Shown here piece by piece: positions 28,201 to 40,299 of a DNA stretch of 64,000 bases. Source of the DNA: Apostichopus japonicus (Eukaryota > Echinodermata > Holothuroidea > Aspidochirotida > Stichopodidae); assembly GCF_037975245.1 (NCBI RefSeq), contig NC_092571.1, positions 10,609,917 to 10,673,916 of the forward strand. The letters are read 5' to 3'. Positions within the stretch are counted from its first letter, which is position 1. Every line of letters starts with the position of its first letter. Both the position numbers and the translations under genes were made by a program. Below the pieces are notes generated by a model, which saw only the letters and a program-made list of their open reading frames with translations, was not told the DNA's origin and ran no database searches.

Positions 28201-30562
28201 CTAAAAGCATTATATTTGAGTTATATAATGATACGAGTCAAAACTGTAATACTCGTGGGTATTTGATGAACAAATTGATGAGACTTAGGTGCTTCAAAAG
28301 CCTATATACTGTACTGTTGAAGAACATTTCAAATCACAACAGAGTGATCTTTCAATAGTTTAAAAAAAAAAAACCGAAAGCAAAACAGGTTTCTGCGACT
28401 GCTTTTCTCCGAGTAACAATTTCACGCTTTGTTCACACTGAAGGTTATCTTCATCAATTTCATTTGCCGTGACCTTCAGGCTGGCTTGATTTGTCTTGTA
28501 AGTTATATGATGTTGTCCTTTAAACTAGCAATTAAATATGCCGTATGCATCGACTTCTAACTTAGCATGATTATGATTAAACAAGGTCAGACTGTTTACA
28601 TTATTAGATATTAATCAATATATCTATATCTATATATACATACATATATATATATATATATTTATATTTATAGAGAGAGTTAGATATTTTTGAAGGTTTA
28701 AACATGGTCATTTACACCTGAAGCAAAGTAATACAAGAAATAGAACAAAAGGAAAAAATTGTGCCCGATTGAATAAGTTGTGTTCTTTCAATTGAAAAAC
28801 ATTTGTGTATTACCTCAAAAGTTAATGTTTGATTGATTTCTTCAAGGAGTGAATTCAAAATCTAAATCAATGACACTATAAAATATGGTTGGATCTAATG
28901 GAACAAACAACATTGACTGCTTTCGTTTAGGCAAGAAGCCATTTTTGTGGAAAACAAATATAAATCCTTGTTTTTAATTTGAGTAGCCCACTAAATACGT
29001 TTTTTTTCTATATCACCATCTTAATGTGTGCTTCTGTTTTGAAATATAGAATATGCATTTTTTTTTATAATAACATCGTCGTGTATATGTCAAAGCGTAA
29101 TTCTGAGAGTTGAGCGGAAACCTGATCCCTACACTTAGTGACGAGATTTATGTATGTTTACTTTAAGCCACAATTATAATCGTGGACAAATTATTACCCC
29201 AATTGGGTCACCGGCTTAATTACAAACCAAATCACACATCTTCACAGTCAGCTTTAGCTAAACTAAGGAAAACAAATTGACAGTCTTGTTATAGTAATAC
29301 CATTAAAAGACTTTGGGAACTATACATATAGATGCTTTATTCTTAAAAGAAAAACTTGTGAAGTAAAGTAATGACCAACCTCCATTCTAGGAACTGTTGT
29401 CCAAGTAAATACATCTTGCTCTGTCACAAATTGCACAATAGTCAATGTTGATTGGAAATGTTTTAGAAGGAAATATGTCGTTATTTCGGAATAACTTTCT
29501 GTGCGTAAAGTCCAAATCGCATAAAGCACATACTTATGCAGATGTCACTGTATGCCTTTTAAAAAATTCTCTGACAACAAATTTAATTCATAATTTGTTA
29601 AGTGTAGCGGCTAAACAAGGATTTTTTTTATAAAGGAGAGGATAATGTATTTAGGCAGATTCCATATTGTGTTGCTGTTGGGTGGAGGGGGGGGGGGGAA
29701 GGGTTTTACGCAGAAAGCAAATCAACATTCAAGTGGTGCAATATGAGGCGGTAGTTTAAGTTTATAATTATTTTCTAATCACAAGTTTGTCCTACTAACT
29801 GTTATAACTACTTTTGATTATTTGCGTAATGTTGAAGGAGAGGGGGTGGGGGGTGGTGGGGGTGTATACTCACATACCCTCGGGATCCTCGTCTGAAGAG
29901 CTCATACATTTTTAATGAAGTCACCATTAAGTATAACTTCATGAACATTTTATAAATAGTTCAATGTTGTCACGAACGAGAACCATGCAAACTGAAACAT
30001 CAGGAGTTTACATTTGAAATGTCTCCGCATTGAATGAGGGATACCTATGTTCCCTACTGTTATTACGGACATAACAATGAACGATAAGCATGACCCTATT
30101 CACCCTATTCTACCATCACGTCAAAGTTGTCAATATATTATTTGTCATATGTTTATAACACGTTGAGACTTGCATAGGCAATGTTATCTGACATCTAATA
30201 AATAATTAGTTTTCAAATGACTCTATGAACTAAATTACAGTGCTGAGATTAAACTGCATGAATTATATAGGCCACTGCACATATTTATTGTTCGATAACG
30301 AATGAGAAGTAAAGTATGAATTGCAATATTGAAATTAAAGGGTTATTAAATAGCAACGTTTATTCGAGTTTTTGATAGCCCCTTTCATATTTCGTGCTTC
30401 CTATATATTTCGCAGAACACATACCGCATTCTGTTTGTCATATTGTGATGGTACAAATTTGATTTGAGGTATTTACAAAACAAAGTGGATATATATGATG
30501 AAGAATGAAGAACTCATAAGTTTTGAAATATAAACCTTTTGCTTTCTTTTTGTCTTTGCCAG
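25293..30562. other. Gene-free stretch, presumably 5' flank or intron of the peptide gene
   Basis: No convincing exon. It contains short AT dinucleotide tracts at about 26865-26895 and 28617-28671, poly-A near 28362, and G runs at about 29683-29698 and 29840-29862. If the exon at 30563 is spliced as its acceptor suggests, at least the DNA immediately upstream is intron. Confidence 0.5.
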
Positions 30563-30835
30563 GTGCCCAACTCTCCCTCAAGAACAATAAGCCAACGTAT
30601 AAAGGACGAACTTATGGCCAAACTGCTAGATCTCCTCGGAAAAGTTGGTGACAACGCTGGTCCGTACGAGTACATTCCGCCCATGAACACTAGACCCGAG
30701 TTTTCCGACGATGACGCTGCCAGATTCGAAGAAGGAAACCTTTCCAAGAGGAGTAAAAGTCGTTACAACAACCGTTGGTGCAACCTGGTGGACATCTGGA
30801 AGGGTCAAGGTGGTTCCAATCACCGATGCCGTTAA
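30563..30835 (+). CDS. Last exon of a probable secreted peptide-hormone precursor with a C-terminal cysteine ring
   Basis: A long pyrimidine tract ending TTTGCCAG (AG at 30561-30562) is a strong splice acceptor. The exon then reads in phase 0 for 90 codons to TAA at 30833-30835, with codon use much less AT-rich than its flanks. Residues 1-61 look like a propeptide: an amphipathic stretch (about 9-26, containing DELMAKLLDLLGK) and an acidic stretch (about 46-57, SDDDAARFEE). Lys-Arg at 62-63 is a classic prohormone-convertase site. The released C-terminal peptide of 27 residues carries Cys73 and Cys89, which would close a 17-residue ring (RWCNLVDIWK ... SNHRC), plus one terminal Arg removable by a carboxypeptidase. 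The signal peptide must lie on an upstream exon I could not find. Ring size equals that of natriuretic peptides, and the internal IWK recalls somatostatin's FWK, but neither family consensus is met. A possible polyadenylation signal AATAAA lies at 31276-31281. Confidence 0.7.
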   Translation: MPNSPSRTISQRIKDELMAKLLDLLGKVGDNAGPYEYIPPMNTRPEFSDDDAARFEEGNLSKRSKSRYNNRWCNLVDIWKGQGGSNHRCR

Positions 30836-31013
30836 AAAAGTACTAATACGATGGTTTACATAGTTATACATACTGTAGCAGAGAACAGCTGTCAGTTATC
30901 CGCTAAGTTGATTTTCACCATGTCCAGTCATGTCCAATGGCACAACTTGGCCTTATTTTTGTCTTTGGATGCTGATCATTGGATTTAAAGGTGGTGGGTC
31001 GTGTAGTCATGCG

Positions 31014-31099
31014 TGACGTCACACTGTACGGTGTCCACGATCGTAGAACACTCTATCTCCTGATACGTTGCACGAGGAAACCAGACTGGACTATATAAG
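31014..31099 (+). promoter_or_regulatory. CRE plus TATA box, promoter-like
   Basis: A full palindromic cAMP-response element TGACGTCA (31014-31021) lies 70 bp upstream of TATATAAG (31092-31099), in a locally GC-richer stretch just 3' of the peptide exon. This order suits a plus-strand promoter starting near 31125, but no coding exon is evident downstream. TGACGTCA also occurs at 47208, 49412 and 53146 in this window, so chance cannot be excluded. Confidence 0.25.
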
Positions 31100-31299
31100 T
31101 TGTCATATGCTAATTCATAGTTTAATTCACACCTGTCACCGCCACTAAAATATTCTTCCCTACACATTTTACCCCGTTATGAAATGAATAATCAGATTTA
31201 AGGATTGATTTAATTGAGAGAGAGAGAAAGAGAAAGAAAGCAACAGAAAGAGAAATATGCTTTAGCAATTATAAGAATAAAATCAAATTTCCACCCACA

Positions 31300-34200
31300 C
31301 TAAACATGATGTGCCTTTGTGTATTTCAACATCGCATGATAGCATACCCTTATCGCGTAAGTATGCATTAGTGTGTACTGAAACATGGGTACATGGTCCA
31401 ATTAGCATCCTCCGCAAAGACATAATTCAAACCAAAAAAAAAAAAATACGAATGAAAGAGAGAAGAACACCAAGGAATAAAGAAGAAGCAGATGGAAAGG
31501 AAAAAGACACAGGATAAAAGCACTTAATTGTAAATGTTAACATACGGCATATCTTAGCCTACACCTATTAGAAAAAAGGATGTGTTGTGACTCAATATAA
31601 CCTAACTTATTGAAACTAACACGGCTAAAACAAAAACCATCTATTAAGCAAAGCCATTTTGATGATATATTCAAATATATTCGAATAAATAATGAGTATT
31701 CAAGATAAGTCTGTTCTCTTTCATTGGTCAATCTATAAAATGACCAACGTTAATTGGTAATTTGTTAAATGTGTCGGTACAATGTGTCACAAGACCGTGT
31801 AAGAATGGCAAATCAACCCCGGTTTGGTTTTAAGCTGCCTGGCTTAAGCTAACGTTTCGGGGCGTTAAGAGGAAAGAACATCATACGTTATAATGGTATC
31901 AGTAACAAGCCATATTTAATCAAATATTATAGTCACTATCATATCCTTGCTTTCAATCGAATTTATCTGCATTTGACTATGAAACGATTAATTATATGTT
32001 CGATTAACAACATAAACACTCATTGTATTGTCTTACATTGTCTTGAGATAACTTTCAAAGAATGATATAATGCAGTTACAAAATATTGAACTATTGAACA
32101 ATTGATAGGTTCATTAGGTAGTCAACGATATATAAAACCTGTCAATAATTACCAGAAAAATGTCGTGGAGTAGCATATATTCGGTTCATTTGTTTCAACA
32201 TGCACCTTTGCGGCGTATTTAAATATCTTAATACTCTGCAGGGACTGAGGTAAAATATGGAGATTTATTTAGCGGAAACCACGTCCGTCTACAGCAGCAT
32301 TTTAATGTTAAGTCACTTGTTTGCACTTTGCATCTGTAAAAAAACGTTAACGAATACAAACTCAAGAGAGACAACAATGTACCTTGATTAATTTATCTTG
32401 TTACTTGAATGTAACTTGCATTTTTATTAGAACATTATATAAATCCTCAGATTAAACACAAACTGCTGCTTTATGACATTTGAATTTTTTCTTTGTTTTC
32501 GGATAATTTGAACAGTAAGAGCAATTCACATGAAATGAATACGATTGTTTCAATTGTTAATGTTATCTGTAAATGTTCATCTACCTAAGATGCTATAACA
32601 GTTATTGCATATTATATCGTAAAGATATTAAATAGCGTCATATCACATCGTTTTCATTGGATGATATGATATTGTACGTCAGATTCAGACATTTAAAGTA
32701 TTTAGTGGAGTCTTATTATACTTGTTGTAAACCTTCTTGAATAAAACATAACATTACGAAAGACTGATCCTTCGCACAGATCGTTCTTACTGAGAAGGAT
32801 AGGTTGTGTCAGCTATTTTGTTGTAATGTTATTGAAAAAGGACGTATCAGATTATTGTCCTCGCACATGTTGTATGGTATACCTCAACATTATATACAAT
32901 GCTTATACTATTTTGTCAAAACACTCTATTATTTAACTCCATGTAACATGTTTATCTCTTAATTTCCTGAGGTAATATCGAAGTGGGTAGGAACCTTCTT
33001 TTCCAGATGCTATTTATGTAGAAAAATCCCTCGACTGGAGATTTTCATTTGCAATTTGTTATGATGTAGTACAATGGTGTCAACATTAAGGACCTTACTT
33101 CAGAATTGTTTGAAGTAATTTGTGAAAATAGCATTAAAAAACCTTGTCATTACAATAAGTAATTAAAAAAAAAAAACAGCATTTTATTCGTTGAAGAGTT
33201 ATTGGACACGTATTACAAATTATGACCCACGCTAATAACAAATATCTATATCCCACAATGTCTCACTGTGATGGGTTGTATTTGGTAAGGTTTTTAGAGG
33301 CAGTGTACGCCGTTATGTTCTGTCATACATCATAAAGCATTTGATCTCGTGTTTAGAGACCGTTTGGTCGTAAAGTAAGTCTAGCTTCGATAAAACAAGG
33401 AAAAATCAATCTGATGCATACTTCATCTCTTTTCGATTTGTATATTAAGTTGATAGACATCTCTCAGCATACATACTACAAAAAATGGCATATCACAAAA
33501 AAAATTAATGTGACAACATGAAGTGTAAAATATGATATGCAATGTGAACTTATGTGAAAGTCAGGAAAATACAATATTTCTTATACTTTATATTACATCA
33601 TATAAGTATTCGCTGGTTTGAAACAAAAATACAATTTCCCCCTCTGTTTAATATCTAGAGCCTGTCAGTCAAAATGCTCTATATCGGACCTCTATAGTAT
33701 ACATTTGTAATGATATCTTCTTGTGCCATGTATAGACAGCTTCATGAATAGAAAAAAACAACAGAATGTGAATTTTCATATTTTTTTCCTGTCGGTTTTG
33801 CCTGTTGTCTATATTCATCTGTGTAAGAACGAGAGGAACGGTGGGTGGACTTTGGTATGTTGATTTTTAGTTGGCGTGCAGGGGGGGGGGGGGGGGAGTG
33901 GGATTGGGGTCGATTTGTGGAAGAGTGAGCAGGAGGGACCATTTATCCCTCGCACCGGGACATGAAAGTACAGTATGGAAAACAGTATCTCATCTGGATG
34001 ACATTTATGCCACGATCGTGAATATTCATGACAGACTTACGCCCATTGGTCCTTATAGCACTCAAGAAAGAGAAAGGTTGTATTTATTCATTCACTCATT
34101 GAAACATGTGTAAGCATTCAATTCGTGAAATTACTTGGGTTCAGTTGCACAATGATGTAGTTTCAAGCCACATTAACATCCCGTGACAATACACAGTTAA

Positions 34201-34472
34201 GAAGTTTCCTTTAAACGGTTTCGGCAATATTACCTTTGACTTTTACAAGAACTAATATTTTGAACAGATGACTAAAACACATGAACGCCCTTGGGTTAAT
34301 TAGCATACGTGCAATATATGAAAAACTTAACTCGGTGATGTATCAATATCAATGTTACAAAGATGAAGATATCATGCATAATTATGTAAAACCTTTCAGC
34401 TAATCTCTCATGACTCTTGGCAGCAAAATATTTAGAAACAAGGAACTAAAAAGTACACGCAGCCAGTGTTAC
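31300..34472. other. Gene-free stretch
   Basis: AT-rich sequence without recognisable exons. A purine-rich GAGA/AAAG tract at about 31214-31255 lies just before it. A 15-base G run at 33881-33895 lies inside a GC-richer patch that produces short ORFs on both strands. Confidence 0.55.
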
Positions 34473-34513
34473 CTCCTGACGAACAGTAAAGTTTGGAATT
34501 TTGAAACGTTGGA
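34473..34513 (+). ncRNA. Degenerate hammerhead-like motif, second family
   Basis: CUGACGA (34476-34482) fits the CUGANGA core and is followed 20 nt later by GAAAC (34503-34507) and GUU. Stem II between them pairs only poorly (AAA/UUU-type pairs), and stem I keeps only one or two pairs (CCUC/GGAA). The word order resembles PLE-associated hammerheads, but most structure is gone. Probably a relic, or chance. Confidence 0.25.
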
Positions 34514-36520
34514 ATTTAGAGTGTTGAAAGAAAGCAAAAATCGAACACATATACAGTCGAGGGCGTAGTAAGTACTCTATGCATAAACATAAGTGTTATT
34601 GGCTGGTAAATAGCAACTTCTTATCACATATTGATATAAGAGGTGCCAAGGCTGCACAGTCTCAGTTGGATATCAGATCAGTTGGATAATAGTGCCAATG
34701 AGGATTAGTTGGTTAGTGCTAGTCTTTTAAGGAAATATGTCAACAAATGAATAAAATATGTACACTATATTGTGATTTCACACCTTTATAAATGTCCTTA
34801 CTCTTAAAGTTCTAGTTTATGTAGTTTGGACGAAATATGAGCTGTTGGTTGATGAAAGCTAGTCAGGGTAAAATGGCGCTGGCACGAAGGAACGAGGATA
34901 TATCAGAATTCGATGACTACTTCATGTCATAAACGTTTTTCCGTTTCTTTATAAAGTCAACCGGTTGAATCTTCCTTAAAAGGATGAAATTTTACATGTT
35001 TGTCATTAATTGTAGGACGTATACGCAAAGTTGAATTCTACGTGGAACTTATTTTAGAATCTGCAAGTACTAGGTTCTCCAATTGGTCGCTCTTCAATCC
35101 TTGAATGAGTGTTTCGCAACATTTTCTATAATGGCCTAACTAGTTTAGCTAATTTCCATTTAGAAGCAGCTAAGTGAATTTAACCCATATATGGATATTA
35201 GTTGAAATGAGGGATACCCAAATATATGAAATTACCGTGGTCAGACCCGATTACAATGCTAAAGTGCTTGTCCAAAGCTTAGTTACTATTTCACACAAAA
35301 TTCAATCGACACTAAGTTCATAACAAAATACTCACTATTTTTAAACAAATGCATCTTCCTCTCTAGTAGATATATTTTATTATCTGTATAAGGGCCCCAT
35401 AAGTTACGAAGTTAAGAAACGAAATTCCCACAAGTATATTCCTGGAGGCCACAATCCTTCCAATTATTCTAATATTTCGAGGGAAGAACAATTTGGTCCA
35501 TGAATTACTTATTGAGACGATCGAACAATACGTGATGGCAACAATGAAGTATTTTTCTCTTTTTTTTTTCGATAGAAATGTCATTAGGCTTTTCTCTAGT
35601 GTATCGTACTTAGTCATTCTTCTGTTAAATAATTCATCAAGTGTTTCAGTGCAAACACATCAAGCAAGCATTAACAGAATAATATTTAAAGGATAAATCA
35701 TGAAAGAGATCAAGATTGATTGCCAGCCATTTCGCTTGAACAAACACAATTTAACACATTACATTCCTCTGGGATGGACTGTCGGGACCCCCCCCCCAAA
35801 AAAAAGGGGGATATAACGAAATTCTAATTAGCTTAAAATCTGGATACACAAACTATAATAAGGCAAGGATTCAAAGGGCACCGAAAACCACGTTAAACCT
35901 TACAATACTTTAAAAGGGCCCTACGATACATTAAACAACAGTGATTTTTCACCTCATTATCAATACTTTCAGCGACGGGCCAAAGGTAAATCAAAATTTT
36001 CTTTGAAGAACAGCCACCTAACATAGAGACAGAGTACGAAACCCAGCAACTGAATCCAATCTGAAACCTCAGCACCCATATATTGAAACTGCAACCGTGC
36101 GATCATGACCGTCTTACGTCCAGTCGGGTATCACGACCTTTTTTTCTTCTTTTGGACTAAAGGGAATACCGTATTTCTAATTTGGAGCCATTTTCTGAAC
36201 GACAAGGTTGTGTATAAACTGAAACCACATTGTATGTTCCGTTACACTAATCCTCGAACTCTCTAGAAAGAAACCAACTAACTGCCTAGTTGCCCGGGAA
36301 ACATGCCGCATGTAAAATAGCATTGCATGTTGCACTAACGATTAGAAGTGTTCCTAGCTGTTCCCTTTTTTTGTCATGCATGCAGATGCCGTATAGGTAT
36401 TCTGGAATTTGGTTTTCAAAAAAATATTCATCAAGTCAAAACAACATCAACGTTCACATTGTGTATATGACTTACTGAGCTTAATCTGCTAAAGGAACCA
36501 CGTGATGTGACAAAATGACT
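34514..36520. other. Gene-free stretch
   Basis: No supported exon or mobile-element end. A run of nine C followed by A residues is at about 35788-35805. ORFs are under 85 codons and AT-driven. Confidence 0.55.
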
Positions 36521-36544
36521 AGAATAATAATAATAATATGAATA

Positions 36545-36616
<72 letters not shown>

Positions 36617-36650
36617 TATAATAATAATAATAATTAAAATAAAATAAAAC
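36521..36650. repeat. (AAT)n and poly-A tract
   Basis: An AAT/ATA trinucleotide run, a poly-A run of about 37 bases (36548-36584), then more AAT repeats running into TAAAATAAAATAAAA. The same AAT repeat resumes immediately after the palindrome (from about 36964), so the mobile element sits inside a microsatellite. Confidence 0.95.
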
Positions 36651-36710
36651 TGTTAGCAAACTGCTTATCCACTAGAGAGCCTGTGTAATAGAATGTGTAA
36701 AAGTAAGTTG

Positions 36711-36749
36711 GCCTGACGTTTCGATCCTAGCAGGATCTTCTTCAGAGGC
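36711..36749 (-). ncRNA. Hammerhead ribozyme-like motif, copy C
   Basis: Exact mirror of copy D. All parts are present on the minus strand: GCCU/AGGC stem I, CUGAAGA core plus one extra A, five-pair stem II with UGCUA loop, GAAAC and GUC. See copy D for position-by-position detail. Confidence 0.6.
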
Positions 36750-36909
36750 TAAATGACAAGTTACAGTAACAGAGGGGACAAAAACACGCACAGAATACAG
36801 ACAGGTTAATGAGCACGGTGAACACAAAGAGTTGCGTTCACCGTGCTCATTAACCTGTCTGTATTCTGTGCGTGTTTTTGTCCCCTCTGTTACTGTAACT
36901 TGTCATTTA

Positions 36910-36948
36910 GCCTCTGAAGAAGATCCTGCTAGGATCGAAACGTCAGGC
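36910..36948 (+). ncRNA. Hammerhead ribozyme-like motif, copy D (best copy)
   Basis: GCCU (36910-36913) pairs with AGGC (36945-36948) as stem I. CUGAAGA (36914-36920) matches the CUGANGA core. A36921 is unpaired and extra to the consensus. GAUCC (36922-36926) pairs perfectly with GGAUC (36932-36936) around loop UGCUA. GAAAC (36937-36941) and GUC (36942-36944) complete the core with a two-pair, loopless stem III. Self-cleavage would be expected 3' of C36944. Such minimal-stem-III hammerheads are known from PLEs and animal retrozymes, where they process tandem transcripts, often as dimers. Whether the extra A is tolerated is unknown to me. Confidence 0.6.
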
Positions 36949-36965
36949 CAACTTACTTTTACACA

Positions 36966-39900
36966 ATAATAATAATTATAATAATAATAATTTATATTAT
37001 TTTCATTATTATAATAATAGTAAAATAATTCAACAAATAATCCGTTAACGACACACTAAGGATTGATACAAACCAACCCGTAGATGTTGATGATACTTTT
37101 AACAGCTTTCCTATATATAACCATAAAAGCATTTCCCAGTTTCAGAAGTAAAGAGAAAATGAGCATATCCTACAAGTCTTAACGGTTGACGAGTTTTATA
37201 AAGCATAAAAAAGCAAACCCATCTTAAATGAAATTACTTTAATACAACAAGCGGTATGATGTAAATTGTGTAAATAGTCTTCATGGAACGTTCCCGTATT
37301 GATCTTGTTCCGTAATCCTCACAAACTTAATAGAACAATTCACGGCATTCAAATTAAATTTTAAAAAGAAGATACTATTAATATAATACAAAACACCAAG
37401 TTTTAAATCAATTGCATTACCACGTCGAGTGATATCTAACATTGAATAACTCCCTTAAGCGCCATTTAATAATGAAGAAGGACGAACTAGGATATCACGT
37501 TGTGCATATTATCTAAAGTAGTTAGCGCGGTACTATTCAAACTAGATTGGATACCGTTTGATATAAATGGCATTAACCAACAATACGTACCTACATGCCT
37601 ATGTAGTGTTGTTACGACTCACTTTGTTGATTAAGCTCCGTCTATCAGTATTGTGGACTACATTTTACATGTTCGAAAGTGCGCTGAAAGTGTTATAAAG
37701 TGCTTCAGCTCGTAAACACGAACATTGGACCGAATCCTGACGAAATTCAGCCTGTTCGCCGCCGAGTAGCAGTGATGACAACTAGGGTAGTTGCTAGTAA
37801 TGGCGTTGGTACCAGTTCCACCAATACTACTTAACTCCTTTGCAGAATAAGCGTCATTCTTAAACTGATCCTCATCATGAGACGACCTTACTTATTTTAA
37901 GTTGGTAGGTCGCAAACGTAAACTTGTCGGTTCCAATGGCATAGAGCCATGCTTTATATCTACTTGGTTCCTTTTGTTGGTCAGAAATTGGGAAAACTCG
38001 CCTATGCTCGTGTTTTTGAAAGCCTATTTGTACAACCAAATACTTGGCACAACGACATTCCCACAGATAGTTATAGCGTGGGTATAGCATATGCCCAGCT
38101 GTGTTTACAAAACAAAATGAATGGATGATTTACACACTACAGGAGCTATGAATACTTATGAAAGTATCCGTCGTTGAAACTGATAACGACTTTGACATCA
38201 ATTTGCAATCGTTACTTAAAAATACGGATTCTAAGTTACACTGTAAAAAGTGTCTGGTGATGTAACAGCTTTAAACTGTTCACCGACTAAAATTAATTTT
38301 GTTGTTAACAAAGTTTGTTGTCCATTTACAAAAAGGTAACAACATTTGTAAAACTTCATAAGTATACATAAACTACACTCTCGGAACAAAACATGAGGCT
38401 CGATCCAAGTTTTCATTGTGCGGCAGAAGTTGCTACCCTAAATCTTGGATCATAAAACGAGAATCGGATTTCGTACGTTGTTAGAATTAAATGATAATAA
38501 TGGCATATACGTTTAGTCTTATGCAATCAACGAGTCTTTGACCGAAATAGTAAAGTTAACGACTGTGTTGCAAAGTTGTAGATGACCTTTGTACACTACA
38601 GTGCAGTGATGCTGACCGCGCGCACCGAAGTCTCTGTAATTACGGTAAATTGTCATCATTTCAAAGCTTTTCAGTTTTATTTTAATCAAACGTGAGTGCA
38701 ACTAGTGGTTTGAGTCATATCTAACTACTTTTTATTGACGTAAGGGTTATATTAAACGTTCTTTGTTTGGAAATAAGCAAAGCAGGTAGGCTAGGCTTAC
38801 AGCACAGCTCGCTGTCGGTTCATTGTGTGCAGGTTAGCATGAGATGCTACGGCAGTGCAGTATGTTAGGCTAGCATATGCGATCGCTTACATCTAGCATA
38901 TCGTCGTAGCTGTTTTGACAATCATACCAAACATAAGCTTACATTCAGTTTCGTTTCGATTGGCTATGTTATAACGAGGCCCCAGTAGACACTGATCTCT
39001 AATCAGTGTCTAGGCCTTGCTATATAGCATTATAGATTATCTTAACAAACTTCTTGATAGTACTTTCAGTTTGAAGCCACCGATCGGCATTAAATCTTGG
39101 GGAGTCGTGAAGACCTCTATGGCACGCCAGATGGTAAACTTCAGAAAAAGGCAATCTAGGCAAGGTTTGTGGTCAATAAATTGTGTTCATTGACCAATAC
39201 TAGTAGGTCTATCACTTATAAAGCAAGATTTGTGACTAAAAACCATTACCGATCAATAAAACCAGGTTTTCTAGTCTGATAAATCACGTTTATCCAGTCA
39301 AAAATCGGAATTATCTAACATCTCTGCTAATTTTTTTTCGCGTTGAACTTTGAAAACTATAGTATCGGTCGGAATTTTTTTTTTATTCCTTGCCGAAGGC
39401 TAATGGATGCCCTGTATGCGATGGGGATGGTCGGTGTATGTGTGCGCATATGTATGTGAAGCCTTGGCTTATAGACACGATATCTCAAGAACCAAAGTTG
39501 CTTGAACTTCAAACTTGATATGTAGGTATATCCCTTGGCGAGTAGATGATCCCTATTGTCAGTAAATAGATGTGTTTGTACTTCCATCATGTTACAACAA
39601 GTAAATTGGGTTAGGCTTCTTCAACTACCTAATCCAGGCATATTTGTCAGGATATTGTAAGGCTTAATTAACTATCATTATTACTAATAGTTATTAATTT
39701 TATTATTATTTGTTTTCAGTGGGAGAGGGCAAATATGGTAAATGAAATATTAAAATAAAAATTCCTAAAGGAAATTCTTTGTAAATGTGAATTGTGAGTA
39801 TTGGGAGCAAGATTTGTGTCAGGCAAAGCCTACCTCCTAGCCGCCCCCCCCCCCTCCAGAACTGCGCCTGAGTTACTAAGCCCATGTTTATGTCATGAAG

Positions 39901-40299
39901 AGTTGCTGCATGTACTGTTTTATGCCATACCAACCTAATATCAGCACGGATGTGGTGAGTGTTGGTGTTATGAATTATGCAAAGCTGTAACCTACTTCCA
40001 CTATTAACTGTCAATATATGTAACCAAAAATGTTTTTTTGATTTTCTTTCATAGGACAGGCTTTAGCTAGACATGAGATCAGGGGCATCGGATATGTAAT
40101 GTGTTGTCGGAGAGCCTAACGCATATCTCAAAGGTTTTTAATTTCCATATGTTTTTACTCTCTTGCACATGGTTACTTCTTCATGTGTTGTTCATTATGA
40201 TACTTCTGCTAGAAAGCTGTGTCAATACAGGGGTAATACAGGCTTCTTCAAAATCAACCAAATTACCAAGTTACGTATCCTGAGGAAAATTGCAAAATA
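36966..40299. other. Gene-free stretch
   Basis: AAT/ATT-rich at the start, then mixed sequence. A GC-richer part at 38780-39010 includes a perfect 10-bp inverted repeat AGACACTGAT-CTCTA-ATCAGTGTCT. A C run at 39842-39854 may mark an old MITE end (GAACTGCGCC nearby), but no matching partner end was found. Confidence 0.5.

Larger units (their letters stand above)
36651..36965. mobile_element. Inverted hammerhead retroelement: perfect 130-bp palindrome arms
   Basis: 36694-36823 and 36836-36965 are exact reverse complements over all 130 bases, separated by a 12-base loop (ACAAAGAGTTGC). Each arm carries one hammerhead motif, so the two are mirror images. The left flank 36651-36693 is not repeated on the right, but it matches in reverse complement the tail of the element at about 7740-7783. 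The sequence is the end-repeat region of the Penelope-like family present at 7222 and 57571. Perfect identity implies a recent origin, ongoing correction between arms, or an assembly artefact. No protein is encoded. It is best described as a non-autonomous PLE/retrozyme-like insertion within an AAT microsatellite. Confidence 0.8.

Noticed and set aside
31838-31875. CCCCGAAACGTTAGC on the minus strand, reminiscent of PLE hammerheads
   Set aside because: No CUGANGA core lies upstream on that strand, so the motif is incomplete.
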